A stretch of DNA of 64,000 nucleotides from Pisaster brevispinus (GCA_023634235.1 JAMKCF010000015.1:1899698-1963697); one strand, 5' to 3'; shown: positions 1 to 13,800, counted from the first letter of the stretch. Notes: generated from the letters alone by a model not told the origin. A program made the numbers and translations.

Positions 1-3000
1 ACAGCGTATGCAGGATGCAGATAGCGCCGGTCTTCCGTTCCCGTCATATGAATCAACATATTTTCCAATAAACCCCCTTTCCAAGATGTGCTCGGGAAGA
101 CACACTAAAAAGTCAGACGTCAAACATCCATCAAAACAAAAAAATTAAAATATGATTTTAATGACTGGCGATCACTTTGTCGCTCTGACACCATTTTTGG
201 CAATGTTGACTTTACTTGACTGTGTAACCTTCCTTGTACTTTCAAAAGTTGGTACACCTCGTTCGGGGTAAAACATGGATGACCAAGTTGGAACACCTCG
301 TTCAGGGTAAAACACTGAGTGACTTTGACCAAGTTGGAACACCTCGTTCAGGGTAAAACACTGGGTGACTTTGACCAAGTTGGAACACCTCGTTCGGGGT
401 AAAACACTGAGTGACTTTGACCAAGTTGGAACACCTTGTTCGGGGTAAAACACAGAGTGATGCCAAAAACGGTTGTTTTTATGACAACATCAGCTCTCCC
501 CAGTTTGTGAATTATTGCATTGCACTTGTATGTCTCTCCTGAAAAAAGTGGATCATAGCATAAATAAGAACCGCCCACGGACAAGGGACACCTAATATCC
601 CTATCAAGTTGGTACATCTGTTAACGTCACTATTTATCACCGTCTTGGTACTAGGATTTGAAGGTTGCTTATGCCACGACAGCCGAACCGAGTTGAGGAC
701 TATACAACAAAATAGACCCTCTTGCATATGACGTCACAAGCTCAAACAGCGCCCTCACTGAGGTCAATGGACAACCTAGTACGCTTGCACGTTTCCATTG
801 TTTGACCTCTCACTGCGGTGGCGGCCGATGCTGGGGTCTCTGCATCAACAAGAATGTACTGACCTACAGCAGACCTTACGAAATGAAGTTAAAGAGAAGA
901 AGAAACAGCCATGACATCTCTGAAGATGGACTTTGAAAATAAACGATGTATGGCATACCACTTGAAGATCTCTGGTGTGTGCGTCCATGATTGATTCCAC
1001 ACGCATCTTCAAACCATTTCATCAACAGTTTCTTTCGGTCACCATTTTGAAGGACGGGGCCATCCCAACCAGAGAGGTACGCCACCTGTTACGTGTAATC
1101 CGCAAGACCATATAACCCCACTCCACCCCACTCATTCATCCATCACCAACACGCATTCCACAAGGTTCAAGCGTCAAGTTCATCTCCAATCTCCATTTCT
1201 CTCTCTCTCTCTCTCTCTCTCTCCCCCTCCGAATCAAAACAAATTACTTGCCAAATTGCCGCGTAAATGTCCCATTACGGAAATCAGCCCAATTCCGCTC
1301 CTTATATGGTAATGCTCTAAACCAGACCCAGCTTATGTATAGTTTTCATTAATTACAATCGATAAATCAATCTTTAATGATTATTTATCATCATTATCGA
1401 GGACGGATTTATGCTGGATGGTAAATGACTTAGAGAATTCTTAAATGCCAATTATTCAATAGCAAGTCGTAAATATCTTAAGAGCCGTAAACAAACCCAG
1501 TCAATTACACTAAGAGTTAGACTATTTGGTTGAAGTTCAAGAGTTGTTTTAAGAGAAACAAATTCAGAGTCATTTTGATATTTATTAGAATAATTATTTA
1601 TTAGAATAATTGATGTAAAGTAGTTGCCAGACGCTACCTAGCAGTCAATTTTTATTTTAGACGGGCGTTGTTGGGTTTGACAAACCACAGATGGACGTGG
1701 CTCCTTAATCTCATTTTCGAAAACGCCAATAAACTGACTGGAAACAATTTTTATTGGAAATAATCAAATTTAGACTGAACACAAAGCAATGAATTTGGGA
1801 CACTTGTCCGACTTGTTCAAAATGCCTGCCCCACGTAGAGCAAGCATCGCAGAGGAGAACTGGGACAACAAATCTCAAATTCTTCAAATTTCTTCACCAC
1901 CCCCCCCAAAAAAAAAAACCAAACAAACAAAAAACAAAAAAACCGAGTCAATCCAAATTGGTCATTTAATAATTTCAAGATCAATCACACTGTTCGACTG
2001 CTTTGAAGTCAATTCGTCCAGTTGTTACTTCTGTTTTAACGATTTCGAAAAGACCCCATAAGCTGTCTTTAGTTTAGCCGGTTTAAAACACAATCCTCAC
2101 AAACTGAAGTGGACGATTTTTCCCAGCGGTTTTGTGGAGTTGAGTTACACGATGCAGAGAATGTATATAGGTATTAAACAAATCAAATTTTCTCCAAATC
2201 GTGCTGTGGTTTTCGTCCGGGAATCTCAGATGGTTCGTCAATCACCACATGAAATTTACCCCGCGGTTGTTTGTCGTGAGTGTCTCTATTAAACGGTACA
2301 GCGCACCGGAGAAAAATAGAAACACGGACATATTTGCATCTCCAAGGAATGTGATATTTACAACTGGTCTTTATTTTGGGTTGTGCTTTTTCAGGGGGTG
2401 TGATTTGACGAAGGTTTGCCCACTTTTGAGAACTGTACTGGAGTTTGAGTCTCATATAGTATAAGAAGTGTCCGAAATATCATATACGCCTTTGGTGTTG
2501 CATTTTAGATAGAATTGATAACTTGTCCACCATCTTCAAGCGCCAAAAGCAATCAAACAAATAAATAAACAAATGTATTAACAAATAAGATGAGAACATT
2601 CCGCAAGTAACCATTGCTTTTGACACAACATTCTTATCCCCCCCCCCCCCCCCCAACAGTGCCTTCACTCATTCCCTTGGGAACTCGTGAACTATTAGGA
2701 TAAATCGGTGGGCAGCAGACGGTAAACCATCGATCGCCAAGTCAATAACGAGATTGAAACATGCATTTCGGAAGTAGAGAAATCCGTCTGATGCTACCCA
2801 AGGAGCATTTGATAATGTCAACATTTAACTCGGCGGGTATCAAATCAATTTTTCTTGACTTCGGTTATTAATCACGACGAAGAAGTGGCTCAAAGATCCT
2901 CAACAAGTAATGAAAAACAAAAAAATAACTTTTAACAAACTATATAAACATCGACCCCAAAATTACACTTTACAAAATCTACTTCCGATGTAGGCCTAAG

Positions 3001-3067
3001 TGAAGTCTGATTTATGCAGTTTCAAGAATATCATGTAGACAGTCATAAATACTTTGGTCACGTTGAG
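1..3067. other. Left-edge non-coding region
   Basis: Besides the 46-bp minisatellite, a (CT)n run at 1199-1222 and a poly-C run at 2638-2654, I see no gene or structured element. Open frames here are short and have no recognisable protein pattern. Confidence 0.6.
243..464. repeat. 46-bp minisatellite, about five copies
   Basis: The unit begins ACCAAGTTGGAACACCTCGT and contains TCGGGGTAAAACACTGAGTG. Copies start at 282, 328, 374 and 420 (exactly 46 bp apart), after a shortened first copy at about 243. Confidence 0.9.
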
Positions 3068-3436
3068 TTAAAGGCAGTGTGTTTTGGGAATTGCTTTACT
3101 CCGCAAGTTAATGTTTATAAAAACATACTTAGTACTGGAGAGCTGTTGTTATTATTAAACAATGCTGGAACGACCCCCTTTGAAAATGTAGTTTTAGAGA
3201 AAAAGGTAATTTTCCGCCCAAACATTTGAATCTGAGAAAGGCTTCAGGCTTGAAAAGCATGAAAGCATATTCTATATGCAACTATAGGGTGTTTTTTCTT
3301 TATGTATCTTCTTGAAACATCGATGACCAATTGAGCCCATATTTTCACAGGTTTGTTATTTTAAGCAAACTGTTGGCATACACCAAGTGAGTATATACTG
3401 GTCTTTGACATTTACCAAAAGTACACCCTGCCTGTA
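3068..3436. mobile_element. MITE of the TTAA/AGGCAG family (diverged copy)
   Basis: It starts TTAAAGGCAGTGTGTTTTGG and ends ACCAAAAGTACACCCTGCCT, which is its inverted counterpart. The interior matches the copies at 18428 and 53885, including a diverged central GAGAAAGGCTTCA arm at about 3234. Length, terminal repeats and TTAA ends suggest a non-autonomous piggyBac-type element. Confidence 0.75.
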
Positions 3437-5645
3437 CGGTGGACAGATTGTTGGATTCACCTGTTTCTGGTGTGTAATGAAATGAAACAGAGCAGTTTAT
3501 CGGGCAAGACAGATGAATTAGACGTCAATCCCGCGTGGACAACAGACCCTGAGATCATGGTACACTTCTGGGCCACTAAGCTCATGGACAAGGTCACCGT
3601 CCACCTACGTCCTACTTAAAAAGAAATAACACTAAATGCTCCCCCCCCCCCCCATATTGCCGACTTACAAAAAGAAGAACTTTAACCCAAAACGATTGAC
3701 GTGATTTGTGAACTATTTCTGAAAGCCGTTCACCACATTTGAGACAGAACACCCACTCGCGAAGTGAGTTTTGGTCGCAGGAAAAACCAGACGTCTATCA
3801 AATCGTCAAAGAAATGTCAATGTCCCCACAGCCATGGTACCGGTCCGTCTGCACACGGAAAGTGGTCATACTATCACGTAGGGTACCGACAAGAATGTGA
3901 CTAAATAAACCCTAACATTTCAAAAAACTGTCTGCAACACGAAAAAGATCTTTCAACAAACCTGTACCTTGCACGACAGAAGACCGCAGTTACAGCGTAA
4001 CCTTTCCTATGTTCACCAACAATTGCCCACAAGAAACTATATCTGGATTCATTTGACAACAATAAAACTTACAGCTATCAAAATGTTAACGACATGTGCA
4101 TTTGGTTCCAGACCTATATAATTTTAAAGTTAAGTTCGAACAGCAAATTCCATAGCCCTGCAGCATTCAGCGCCTTAAAACAACTAAACTGCGCCGGCAC
4201 AGAAAAAAACAAAATGGCTGCTACAGAATTGTTTCCTCGTAGGATCCGCTCCAACCTCTATACATCCAACCCACTGGGTATAATTACCACTCTCTTTAAT
4301 TAACCCAGCTTGTCTCTTTTCCTCGTTAAGAATCACTTAAAATCGACAGGTGGCAAATGGTTTCAACCCATCTTGGAGACAGCAAGAGAGAGTCAGATCA
4401 TGGTGGGACTTACTCACTGCCTTCCAACCTGTTTGAATTCGGAATCCAATTTCGGGGACGATGGTTTGACAGACATTACACCCGGCCCGCCAGCAATCTA
4501 CTATCTAAAAAAAAAAACTAATTGAGTGGTTAATTAAATCAGAAACTTATTAAAAACCGGTAGTTTTTCAATTGGGGCAAAGCGGCCTTTAATGTTATCG
4601 GTTTGTGGGAACGTTCAACCCGTCATGTTGCACTGATCAATTCATGTTGATTGAACCATGTCATAATAATTACATACATCCTGCTGATGGAGAAGCATGT
4701 CTGTTATACCTCCTCGCTGCCGCCTGTCACACTACAAATAATGACAGCTGATTTTCACTATGTATACAGAGGCCACCGACAGGTGAGGACCCCCCCCCCC
4801 TCCTCCAAGCCTCGGTTTGGTTTGGGTTGATTTGAATGATAACGAAACGGCCGCAAAGTATGAGGGTTGAGACTGTCAGAAAGGTTTATCCTACACTGAG
4901 AAATGGGGCCACAATTTCATTGCACTGCTTATAATACAACAGAATTCTGCGCTTACAGCAGCACCCTGTATAAAGTCCGTGATCCTTTGGTGCTGTTGGC
5001 GGTGCCATGAAATCATGGGCCCTGATTGGAAGAGCGACCGGTAAAGATGGAGGACATGACGGGGAGAATCAAGCTCAGACTGCCGCCTAACTCTGACTGA
5101 CTGATCGGTACATTGAGTTAAGTGAGCGGAAACGGATTCGCCCTTGATACACTTTCTCAAAATTCCAGAAGAATTGTCACTGAAGCTTGCTGCAGAGCTA
5201 AACTAGTTTTCCCAGTGTTTTTGTCCCCCGAGAAAATTGTAGTTAATGAAACCATGTCAAAATAATGGCTGGGTTTTATAGTGGGGAGACTTTCTGGGAT
5301 AAAATGTCAAGGAAAGGTAATGTAAAGACCTTGAGTTTATGTTACAAGTAGGAAGGACACCCCAATCCCCAAAGCTTTAAAGTTACAGAACTTGTTGTCA
5401 GTTATATTTATTTACTTCATTGAGGTTTTTTTATTTGGGTTTCACACAACATAACAAAATGATGCACGCATACTTTCCTTAAGGTTTTAAAGGAAAACGT
5501 TGTCTTCTGATTAGGCGCTTCGGGCTATAAAAGTGTTTGTTATGGAATTAATATGGTTGGAAAGATGTTTTGAGTGTAGAAGATAATGATTCACACACAA
5601 AATATACCTCGAAATTGTGTGGTTTTCCTTTTACTTCGTGAACTA

Positions 5646-5674
5646 ACACGGTCCGTCAAAATGGCGGACCGTGT
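5646..5674. repeat. Perfect 10-bp inverted repeat (hairpin)
   Basis: Arms ACACGGTCCG (5646-5655) and CGGACCGTGT (5665-5674) with a 9-nt spacer. No T-tract or gene is nearby to suggest a function. Confidence 0.7.
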
Positions 5675-6659
5675 ATGGTCCCAACTCTTCTCAACGACCT
5701 GTGCGATCAGGAGTCTGGAGACAAGTTTGAGCTCAGACACCAACAAGAAACAAACACTAGAAAATGAGATGTAGGATTTTTTTTTTTGGCAGCGTGAAGC
5801 ACAAAGAAGCCACGCGATAATAATAATATATTCACAGTCAAACCCAAGAGAGTTGTCACCTTAGAAGGTGTAATGTGCTGGGATGTGATCAATATTTTAT
5901 GCCCCGTGCAAACTTAAAAGGCTGGACGTGGGAAGGAATGGGTGGGACGGCGAGTTTGAAAAACAAAAAAGAGTAAGGCAATACGTTTTAACTGTTGATA
6001 AGAATGTAACAAGTGAAGGAATTGCTGTAGAAAAAAAACCTTTATTAAATGTGTCCTCAATTGGTCTAAAACAATCTAAATGATAATGTTCGAATAATAA
6101 TTAGCCGAGTTGTTGTTTTCATGACTTGATAAACATCTTATCAGTATTTGTTTTTCTCTAATGCATATTGCCTGGCTACATTAACCCTGTACTTAATACA
6201 CTCTGCCGTGCATTATGCATCATTCACTTAAATTGACATTTGATGCTTGGCATATTCAAGACGGCCCTTATTACGTCTGATGAAGGTGTGGTCGCAGGTG
6301 TTTTATGTCTTATCCTTACACTGTAATGATCATCATCTGCGGGAATGTTATTTGCGTGATTTTATTGCTTTCATTATTGCAACAAATATTGCATGCCTAG
6401 ACATCGACCCTTTAACACACTCGGGTGGAAACATCACAAATCCTACTGATCTTTGGTTCAACTTGGTCTATTAGCTGGGCCCTTGTCTCGATTAATGGGG
6501 AAGCACGGTGCTGTATTTGTCTATAAATATAAGCAATCTTATTCACACAAAAATTAATTACAAATCATCACATGTGGAGTTGTGAAATTAAACGCCCAAT
6601 GTGCCAAGGGTTTTTTTTCTTCAAGCATTAGCACCACGTAAGTATTTCCTGAACAAGTT

Positions 6660-6830
6660 GTGTTCGTTTCTGGTTTTGAAAAGGGCTGACGGCAACACTT
6701 TAGTAGTATGGGATTTCCAAATCGCCCGATGAAGACCAGTGAACGAAACGTCGAGTTGTTGAACCATCAGTTCTGTTTAGAACTAGCATAACCCATACAA
6801 AACATTTAGATGGCATTACCACAAACCTCA
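6660..6830 (+). mobile_element. Retroelement-terminus-like fragment with an ACGAAACGTCG motif
   Basis: GATGAAGACCAGTGAACGAAACGTCG resembles terminal sequences of Penelope-like and some other retroelements, where a short gene-free end carries GAAACGTCG. Family assignment is inference; there is no reverse transcriptase nearby. Confidence 0.3.
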
Positions 6831-8238
6831 TCATGCAAAATGCTTCCCCCATTTTAAGCCACTTATAGAATCACCAGTTTGAAGTCATGTGCCTTGCTAC
6901 TTAGTGACATCCCCCCAAAACTGAAGATCAAAATTACTCAGTCCAATTAAATGCTGAATCACATTTGACTAATTTTCCTTATTTTTCCAGACGTTATTTT
7001 GGAGAAGATTTTGGCAGATCTCCAGCCCAAGGAAGTTTAAAGTTTTTTATAATCACTGTTGCAGGAACACGGAATACTCTCTGCTGTATGCGTTTCACTG
7101 TGACTTTCAAAAACAGGAAATTTTCCATAAGGCTGGTCCACGAATCCCAAGGATGAACATTTCCAACAGTCAGTCTGACAAATCTTTTGCATATTTATAA
7201 GGAGGTCGCCATTTTAATGGGTTCATACATTTTTTTATTTTTTTTATTTGAGATCAAAGAGGTCTTCGAGTGAGCGGGAGTAGGCCCCGAGAGAAAGGGA
7301 CGCAGTCGTTGTAGAGATTTATCTTTTAAAGTTGATCAATTATTGTTGTTTACAACAAGGATCTCGTAGTTGTTTCATGTTGAGATATTATTTGTGAAAT
7401 ATTAAATGTGAGATTCAAAGATGCCGCGACTCATCGTCAATAAAATCTGGAAATGGAGCGAAGTTTATTGCACAAACCTTGCAAAATATATCCGGGTTTT
7501 CTTTTATTTCATACCATGTTTTTTTTTTGGTTGTTTACGCAGCAGAGGCTGGGCTGCTTATTCTGTCGATCGGTGTGTCCTGGCATTTCACACGGTCTAA
7601 CATTTAGCTTATTCTAATTTTACCTTACCAGTAGAAAACACAAATTCATTGCCATTGTGCAGCTTATAAATAGAATCTGACATATTTTATGCATTTGACC
7701 TGTCTACCCGATTGTTAGTTGAAATATTCACTTTTATTACACTGGGACCGCGGCAAACGCTGCCGTGTCTAATGCTAACCGCAACCAACGACCCTTGCCA
7801 TCATACTTTTATGCAGTATAAGCACAGCGTCAAGAATTCTCCATAATCTATGATATATAACTTGCAAACAAGGTGTCAATAAACGTGAAAGTGTGAGGTT
7901 CTAAAATAGTGAAATCTTCCCAGCGATTTATCACACTTGATTTGAGTGGTCTGGGAGGATGATTCATACTGGCTAGCTAGAAGGCATGGGGGGGAAAGAT
8001 TAGATCAAAATCGACTTTTTGTGAATATGACCTTGGAAGGTTCATCAAAATTTGACATTAGAGATTTTGGGACAGGGAAAAACGTACACACGGTTTGCAA
8101 AAATTACGTGTACTATTAGGACTTTTAAGTACTAAATGTGTACACGTAGATTTATATTGACATATCTATATGCTTTATTAATTCTGTAAGTTTATTTATT
8201 TAATTACGTACGCACATATTTCTTAATCCATTACAACA

Positions 8239-8501
8239 TACACCGCACAAATTGGGTCGTTCAAATTGACTAAAAATTGGGTGTTCAAATTGACACCATG
8301 GGTGTTTTCACATATAGATACCGAAAAGAGAACCAAAATTCACATCATAGGGTGTTAAAATAACACCAGTGTAATTATTAGGGCAGAAATAAGTGTTATT
8401 TTAACACGCTATGGTGTAAAAATTTGATTCTTTTTTTTTGTGTATCTATATGTGACAACATCCATGGTGTCAATTTTTACACCCCAGGTTTTTGCGGTGT
8501 A
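8239..8501. mobile_element. Fold-back MITE flanked by TA
   Basis: The ends are TACACCGC and GCGGTGTA, so CACCGC...GCGGTG is flanked by TA on both sides. Most of the element forms two inverted arms: 8276-8365 pairs with 8393-8485 around repeated GGTGTTAAAATAACACC-type words. A TA duplication is typical of Tc1/mariner-type MITEs. Confidence 0.75.
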
Positions 8502-10434
8502 AGGGATGTTACAAAAATGGCCGACGCTCTAAAACTATACAATGACCCTTTCAAATCTCGTTCTTCACAATGACCGAACATTAACAAGAAGACTGACTTG
8601 TTCATGTTACTTTGCTTCATAATTTCGCAAGCTGCACTTACATACCCTCGTGTTTCGTCTCTATCTACACTGTCCAAATGTTTCTTCACAAACTACTAGA
8701 TCACATTGGCCAGAGTAACCCTGTGCGTCCCAAGGCGATTTATAGCTGCACATTATTTGAAATTCTTCCCCCCGCCACGTGCTCAGAGAGTACGACGTAA
8801 AGTTCAACGGTTCACCAGCAGAGCATTGCCCTTTGACCTTTACGAATCAATACTCCTAATCAGCCACCACTGTAAATGACCTATAGCTTTTATGCAAACA
8901 ATGCATCCATTCAATGTCTATATTATTTTTCGGTTTTGAACCAGAAATTCAATTTCTGGCAAAAGTCAAAATGTACCACTGCGATACCTTAAGAAGGCGT
9001 GTCACTAGACGGCACCCTTTGTATTATAGTTTCCACAACAAGGCAATTTTTTAGCTTGTTGTCCCTTCTTAAAACGCAATTTATTTTCAGATTTACCCTG
9101 CACGAGGTCCCTGGACACTTATTTTTATGCCGCAGAAGATAAATATTTAACTGATAGAGTTACGAGTCCTCTTTGATAAACATCCTGCATCAACCCAGGT
9201 TGTTTTCACAACGTGCTAGAGCGATTTTGCCTGTCGCATTCGGAAGGATATTGACGATTGAAGCGCAACAATCTTGTAACGTCTCTTCGATTGCGTTTAC
9301 AGTCGAGCTGCTCCGGACCGTGCCGTCACCGCGCTCGGCGACGTCCCTCGCCAGCGACTGCAACCAGGTAGGTCCCCCGGCAATCTCCTCCCCTGGGGAC
9401 GCTACCCCTGCCATGTCAGCACAGTGTTTCTCCAATCTATGCTTATTAGTTTAATGGTGCGATACGCCTGCATGGCTGCTTCCTACCCTGTCGCATCCAC
9501 TCTCAACTCTTATCCAGGTATTTTTCTCCATCAGTCTTTATGAATAATAGAAAACGTCCGCCGCTTTTTTTTTAATTTTGTGAATTATGCAAATTTGGCT
9601 TCCGTGAAAGCATCTGGGATGAATTATTTATTAAACATACCAGTGCCAGATGCCATTAAGCCAAACAGCGGTTTCGAACGGTACAAATATAAACGTATAA
9701 AAATGAAGATAAATCAATTTTACGCACGAGTGAAAATTCCGTAATGTTACCGGAATCGAAAACATCGAAACAAATATTTAATCATGAAAATAGTCCATTG
9801 CATTAAGGTCATAAGTATTCCTCCTCTGTGCCCATAAAGGTATGGTTTTTTTTCCTTCTTCTTCTTCTTCCTTTTTTTTTTTTGGGGGGGGGGAAACTAA
9901 ATTTTACAAAATCACATTTGGATAAAGGCAATTGTATAGAATACCTGCCTCTGGGTTCCTCTTTTGTGTCCATAAAATTAGGGCAGGTTTGTTTTTGGTT
10001 TTTTTTACAAAATTTACAAACTCACATCTGGATAGAGGCAATTATGGAACACCCACAGCCGAGTTTGCTGGAAAATATTGATTTATTTATATAAATAGAA
10101 AAGGCAGCTCCCTTTGTGATGGGGACAGCAGCCAGCCCCAGTTCAATTTGACTGTCTAATTTATTAAATTCATCAAATTTTCTTTTTCCTTTATTTCCTG
10201 TCATCTAATTATTGAAATAAGTCAACCCATATTATTCAATTGTATTCTCAACAAAACAACATATTCCTAGCCATTCTCAGACAGTGACATTTAGGTTTTT
10301 GTATAAAAAGTAATAATAACTGAAAACACCACCTGCTCTCCTATAACTGGTACATTTTGTGGAAACATTGCATGATATCGGGTTGAAAGTCTTTTTCTGA
10401 TAATGGTCGTTGTACTCAGCCTCGCTGTTAAAGG
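8502..10434. other. Non-coding stretch
   Basis: Apart from the CG-rich island at 9185-9440 there are only low-complexity tracts (T/C-rich at about 9845-9880, poly-G at about 9884). An imperfect direct repeat is visible at about 9905-9945 and 10010-10055 (ACAAAATCACATTTGGATAA versus ACAAACTCACATCTGGATAG). Confidence 0.5.
9185..9440. other. CG-rich island open on both strands; possible unassigned exon
   Basis: About 250 bp is open on both strands and richer in CG dinucleotides than its surroundings. The plus strand has an acceptor-like AACCCAG at 9200 and a strong donor CAACCAG|GTAGGT at 9367. The minus strand reads SLARDVAERGDGTVRSSSTV onward, with a possible acceptor TTGCAG. I recognise no domain on either strand. 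It could be an exon, a regulatory island or chance. Confidence 0.25.
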
Positions 10435-10858
10435 GATGTGGTATCTTTTGGGCCTGCTTCTCTAAACCTCTCCGTAAGGAGGGATAGAGGCAAGGGGATG
10501 TCGAGACTGGGGTACCCTAGCTAAGAATGTGGTATTGGGCCTGCGTCTCTAAACCTCTCCGTAAGGAGGGATAGAGGCAAGGGGATGTCGAGACTGGGGT
10601 ACCCTAGCTAAGGATGTGGTATTGGGCCTGCGTCTATAGCCCTCCACGTAAGGAGGAGTGGGTAGAGGCAATGGAATGGGTGGTGACTGGGGTACCCACA
10701 AGGATGTGGTATTGGGCCTGCGTCTCTCCCTCCCCGTAAGAAGAACGGTAGAGGCAAGGGGATGGGTGGAGACTGAAGTACCCTGTGGTATTGGGCCTGC
10801 GTCTCACCCTCCCCCAAGGAGGGGAAGCGGCAAGAGGATGTGGAGACTGGGGTGCCTC
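10435..10858. repeat. GC-rich minisatellite, five copies of about 80-92 bp
   Basis: Copies begin ATGTGGTATTGGGCCTGCGT or a variant, near 10435, 10527, 10614, 10704 and 10784. Each contains a self-complementary part (CTCC..GTAAGGAG) and ends GACTGGGGTACC. Copies 1 and 2 are nearly identical; later copies diverge and shorten. Confidence 0.85.
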
Positions 10859-13800
10859 CTTTGGGATCCTATGTCCCTCCTACTGTAAACAAACCTCCCT
10901 ACTGTTGTGACGTTGTTCCCATTCAGACCCTCCCCCCTCGAGACAGACTGCCCACCCCCCCCCCATCCATTCCAGTACCGCTCTCTTGAAGGCGACGATG
11001 GATTTGATTTCATTTGGGAGTAGCACAGGTTGACAATTCGTTCCTTTCTGACTCTATCTGAGGTAACCAGGTGAAGGAAACTTCGACTACCGATGTCCAG
11101 AGATTTCCGGGAGTATCTTGGAAACATCCGGCTGGCTTACAGCGTTTCCCTGCGTGATACAAGATGAGGTTCTTGACCATCAACTTGGGTGTGGACCGAG
11201 TCAGAATAACCAGTTGTGACGTCAGAGTATAGAGTAAGAGTGTGGTAACAACCCCCAAAAAGAGGCGGGGTTTTGTTTTATTTCTTATTTTAAAACAACT
11301 AATTTGTCACTTTCCTATACCCCCAATTATGATATCCTGTACTGTCTTAATTCTTGATTGTTCTCTAAGTTTATTGATCTCACGTTCTTTCACAGAGTCA
11401 GGAAGTTTCACCAAAAAAATTAACTTGAGAACTTTTTCTGAGTGGTCGATGCACTTCCTGTTTTGGGTCTTAGTTTATGCTCAGTTCTTCTTCTTGGCAA
11501 TCCATTTAACGATCATTTAACAGTTTTGAGAAAAACAACAACAACACCAGATATAACAAATGAACAAACCAGTCCGTTGTCTTCAAAATAAGACTGGGCA
11601 GCGTGTAAAACAATGAATTCCACTATGCCTATGGCTGCGAGTGTCATACATCAGCTGTAGCCAAAAGCCACAAGCCTCAGAGAGAGCGGGTCTAATTTGA
11701 TCAAGACTTGTATATCAAAAATACCACAGCAACTGATGGATTGAAAAATCCTTTCCGTTGCTCTGATGTAATTTGTCAGACCGCGTGTGAACATGACCCA
11801 GTGCCTGGTCTAGGATCTTTCCCCATATGTCTTTGACATTTGCCAAAGTCATCAGCAAATTTCGAGAGGAAGTTTTTCATAGGAGCGGCAAGACTGAATG
11901 AACCATGATGAGTTTTCCAGACTGTAAAAAAAAACTACATTATTTCACTTCCGATCAGTGCGATGCACAGAACACGCACGTTAAACATAGAAGAACTCTA
12001 ACCCACGAGGATTGGAATGTTAAGCATCAAGGTAAGTGGAACAAGGCTATCTGGCGAGGATGGTTCGAGAATTTCTCTTGTATTTATCCTTTTCCAAGAG
12101 TGGGTTGTTTTTTGAAAGGTTAACAAAGCTCGTAACCCTAAGCGTGTAAATGCTTTCCCACAATCTGTCTATCATAATTGCCTATCAGTTATGAGTAAGA
12201 ATCCAGACTGACTGGTACAAAGGAAAAGAGTTCAAATCAATCAATACGTGCAGCTTCTTTGTCACAGTTTCACTAAACTGAAAATACCACAAGGGTCACT
12301 GAACCAACTAAACCTTTTCACCAAATGTAGTATTATTAGTCCCCTTAACCCTTGATCTTAAAGTTTTCCCCCACCCCCTCTTGCAAACCAAACCACGATG
12401 ACTGCGGTATCTTACGGGAGATTAATACTGTCACCACCGGCTGGGATTCGTACCCCAGAAACCTATCCCCACAAACCGTCGGTCACCACTCCTCCGTGAA
12501 GAGGTGATAAAAGCCCACAAAGACCCAAACACTTGACCTTTCCTATCTTGAGGTCGAAAGGTCAAAGCATCCCAAGGCATTCCATTAGGGGAAAAAAAAA
12601 TACATCTTGAAATAGCTCTCTTTTGATAAGTATAAAAGCATATCATTGGATTTGGAGAAGACCAGAACAAATTTGTGATGGGAAATGTTCAGCCCATTCG
12701 GTCATTGACACCACTTCAGGTCAGACAAAAACACTGAATGATCCTGACAGTCTTTGAAAGTAACTAGATCACGGGAAATATTAATTACATCCAGACGAGT
12801 ATCCAAAATCCAAAGATGTAATGATTTTCGAGCAGGCAAGTCCGCATCCGGGCACGTAAATCGATTCACATCCCAATCAGATCGCAGGATCTTCTCCTTT
12901 TGTTGTGTTTATCTATAAAAATAAAAAAAACTTTCACTGGAGACAAGGTGGAAATTGAACTCACTTTTTCCCCAGCAGACGACTTCCACAAACTGTCGTC
13001 TGCGACGACGGGAAATGGAGAATGTCACGGCAGTCGACACTTTAGTCGTTGCGTGTTTACAACCCAAACCCAGGACGATAACAAACCAGCCAGGCCACGA
13101 GGGGAAATTTCTGTCGTTTCGAAGAGGGCACCAGCCTTCATCCCTTATCTCCTGGTAGCCCTTAAGAGTAGACTTCAAGAGGCAGTTCATCTATCAACCA
13201 AGACCCTGAAGTATCAACCAAGGTCAGCTGAGTGTGGCGCCTCACCAATCCAGTGCACCAAGACGTTGGCTTAGCGAGTACCTTGATGTTCTGGTGAGTA
13301 ACACTACAACTTGGAAGAAGGAGGTATTGCTACAAAGATTTCATTGGTGAATTAGTTTGGGTTTTTTCCTCTATTAGTCCACCGTGTTCAGGACCTGGGA
13401 GCGTATCAATAGTCAGAATTATAGGAATGTTCTAAATGGATTGAGTTAGTATTCCTTGACTCAGTACCCACAGGAGAGTGTTTGAACCCAACATAGCTGC
13501 TAAGTATGTTGCTTCCCTGCTTGTACTAGCTTTGAGTCTTATCAACTTTCTCCAGATCTTCAGGTGAAGACATGAGCAGATGTACCTGGATCTCTTTCAA
13601 ATTTACCTTATCAACGGAAAGGGAACAGTCACCCCTCCTAATAAACAAAATCTTAATTAACACTATTTCCTCGGAGGATAGAGCACATTTCCCTTCCCCC
13701 AAACCTCTTACCCCTGCCACCTGGCCCCTGGGCCCCCCCTGCACCAAATCCCGACCTTGAGGCCACTCGAGGATATCCCAAAGTGACACAAAATGAAACA

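Larger units (their letters stand above)
3437..8238. other. Non-coding stretch, few structured elements
   Basis: I see poly-C runs (about 3644 and 4788), a short perfect hairpin (5646-5674) and a repeat fragment at about 6640-6830. Nothing protein-like is visible. Confidence 0.55.

Noticed and set aside
12900..13274. 124-codon plus-strand open frame with an overlapping 93-codon minus-strand frame
   Set aside because: Both strands are open over a locally GC-rich patch; neither shows domain motifs or conserved splice ends.
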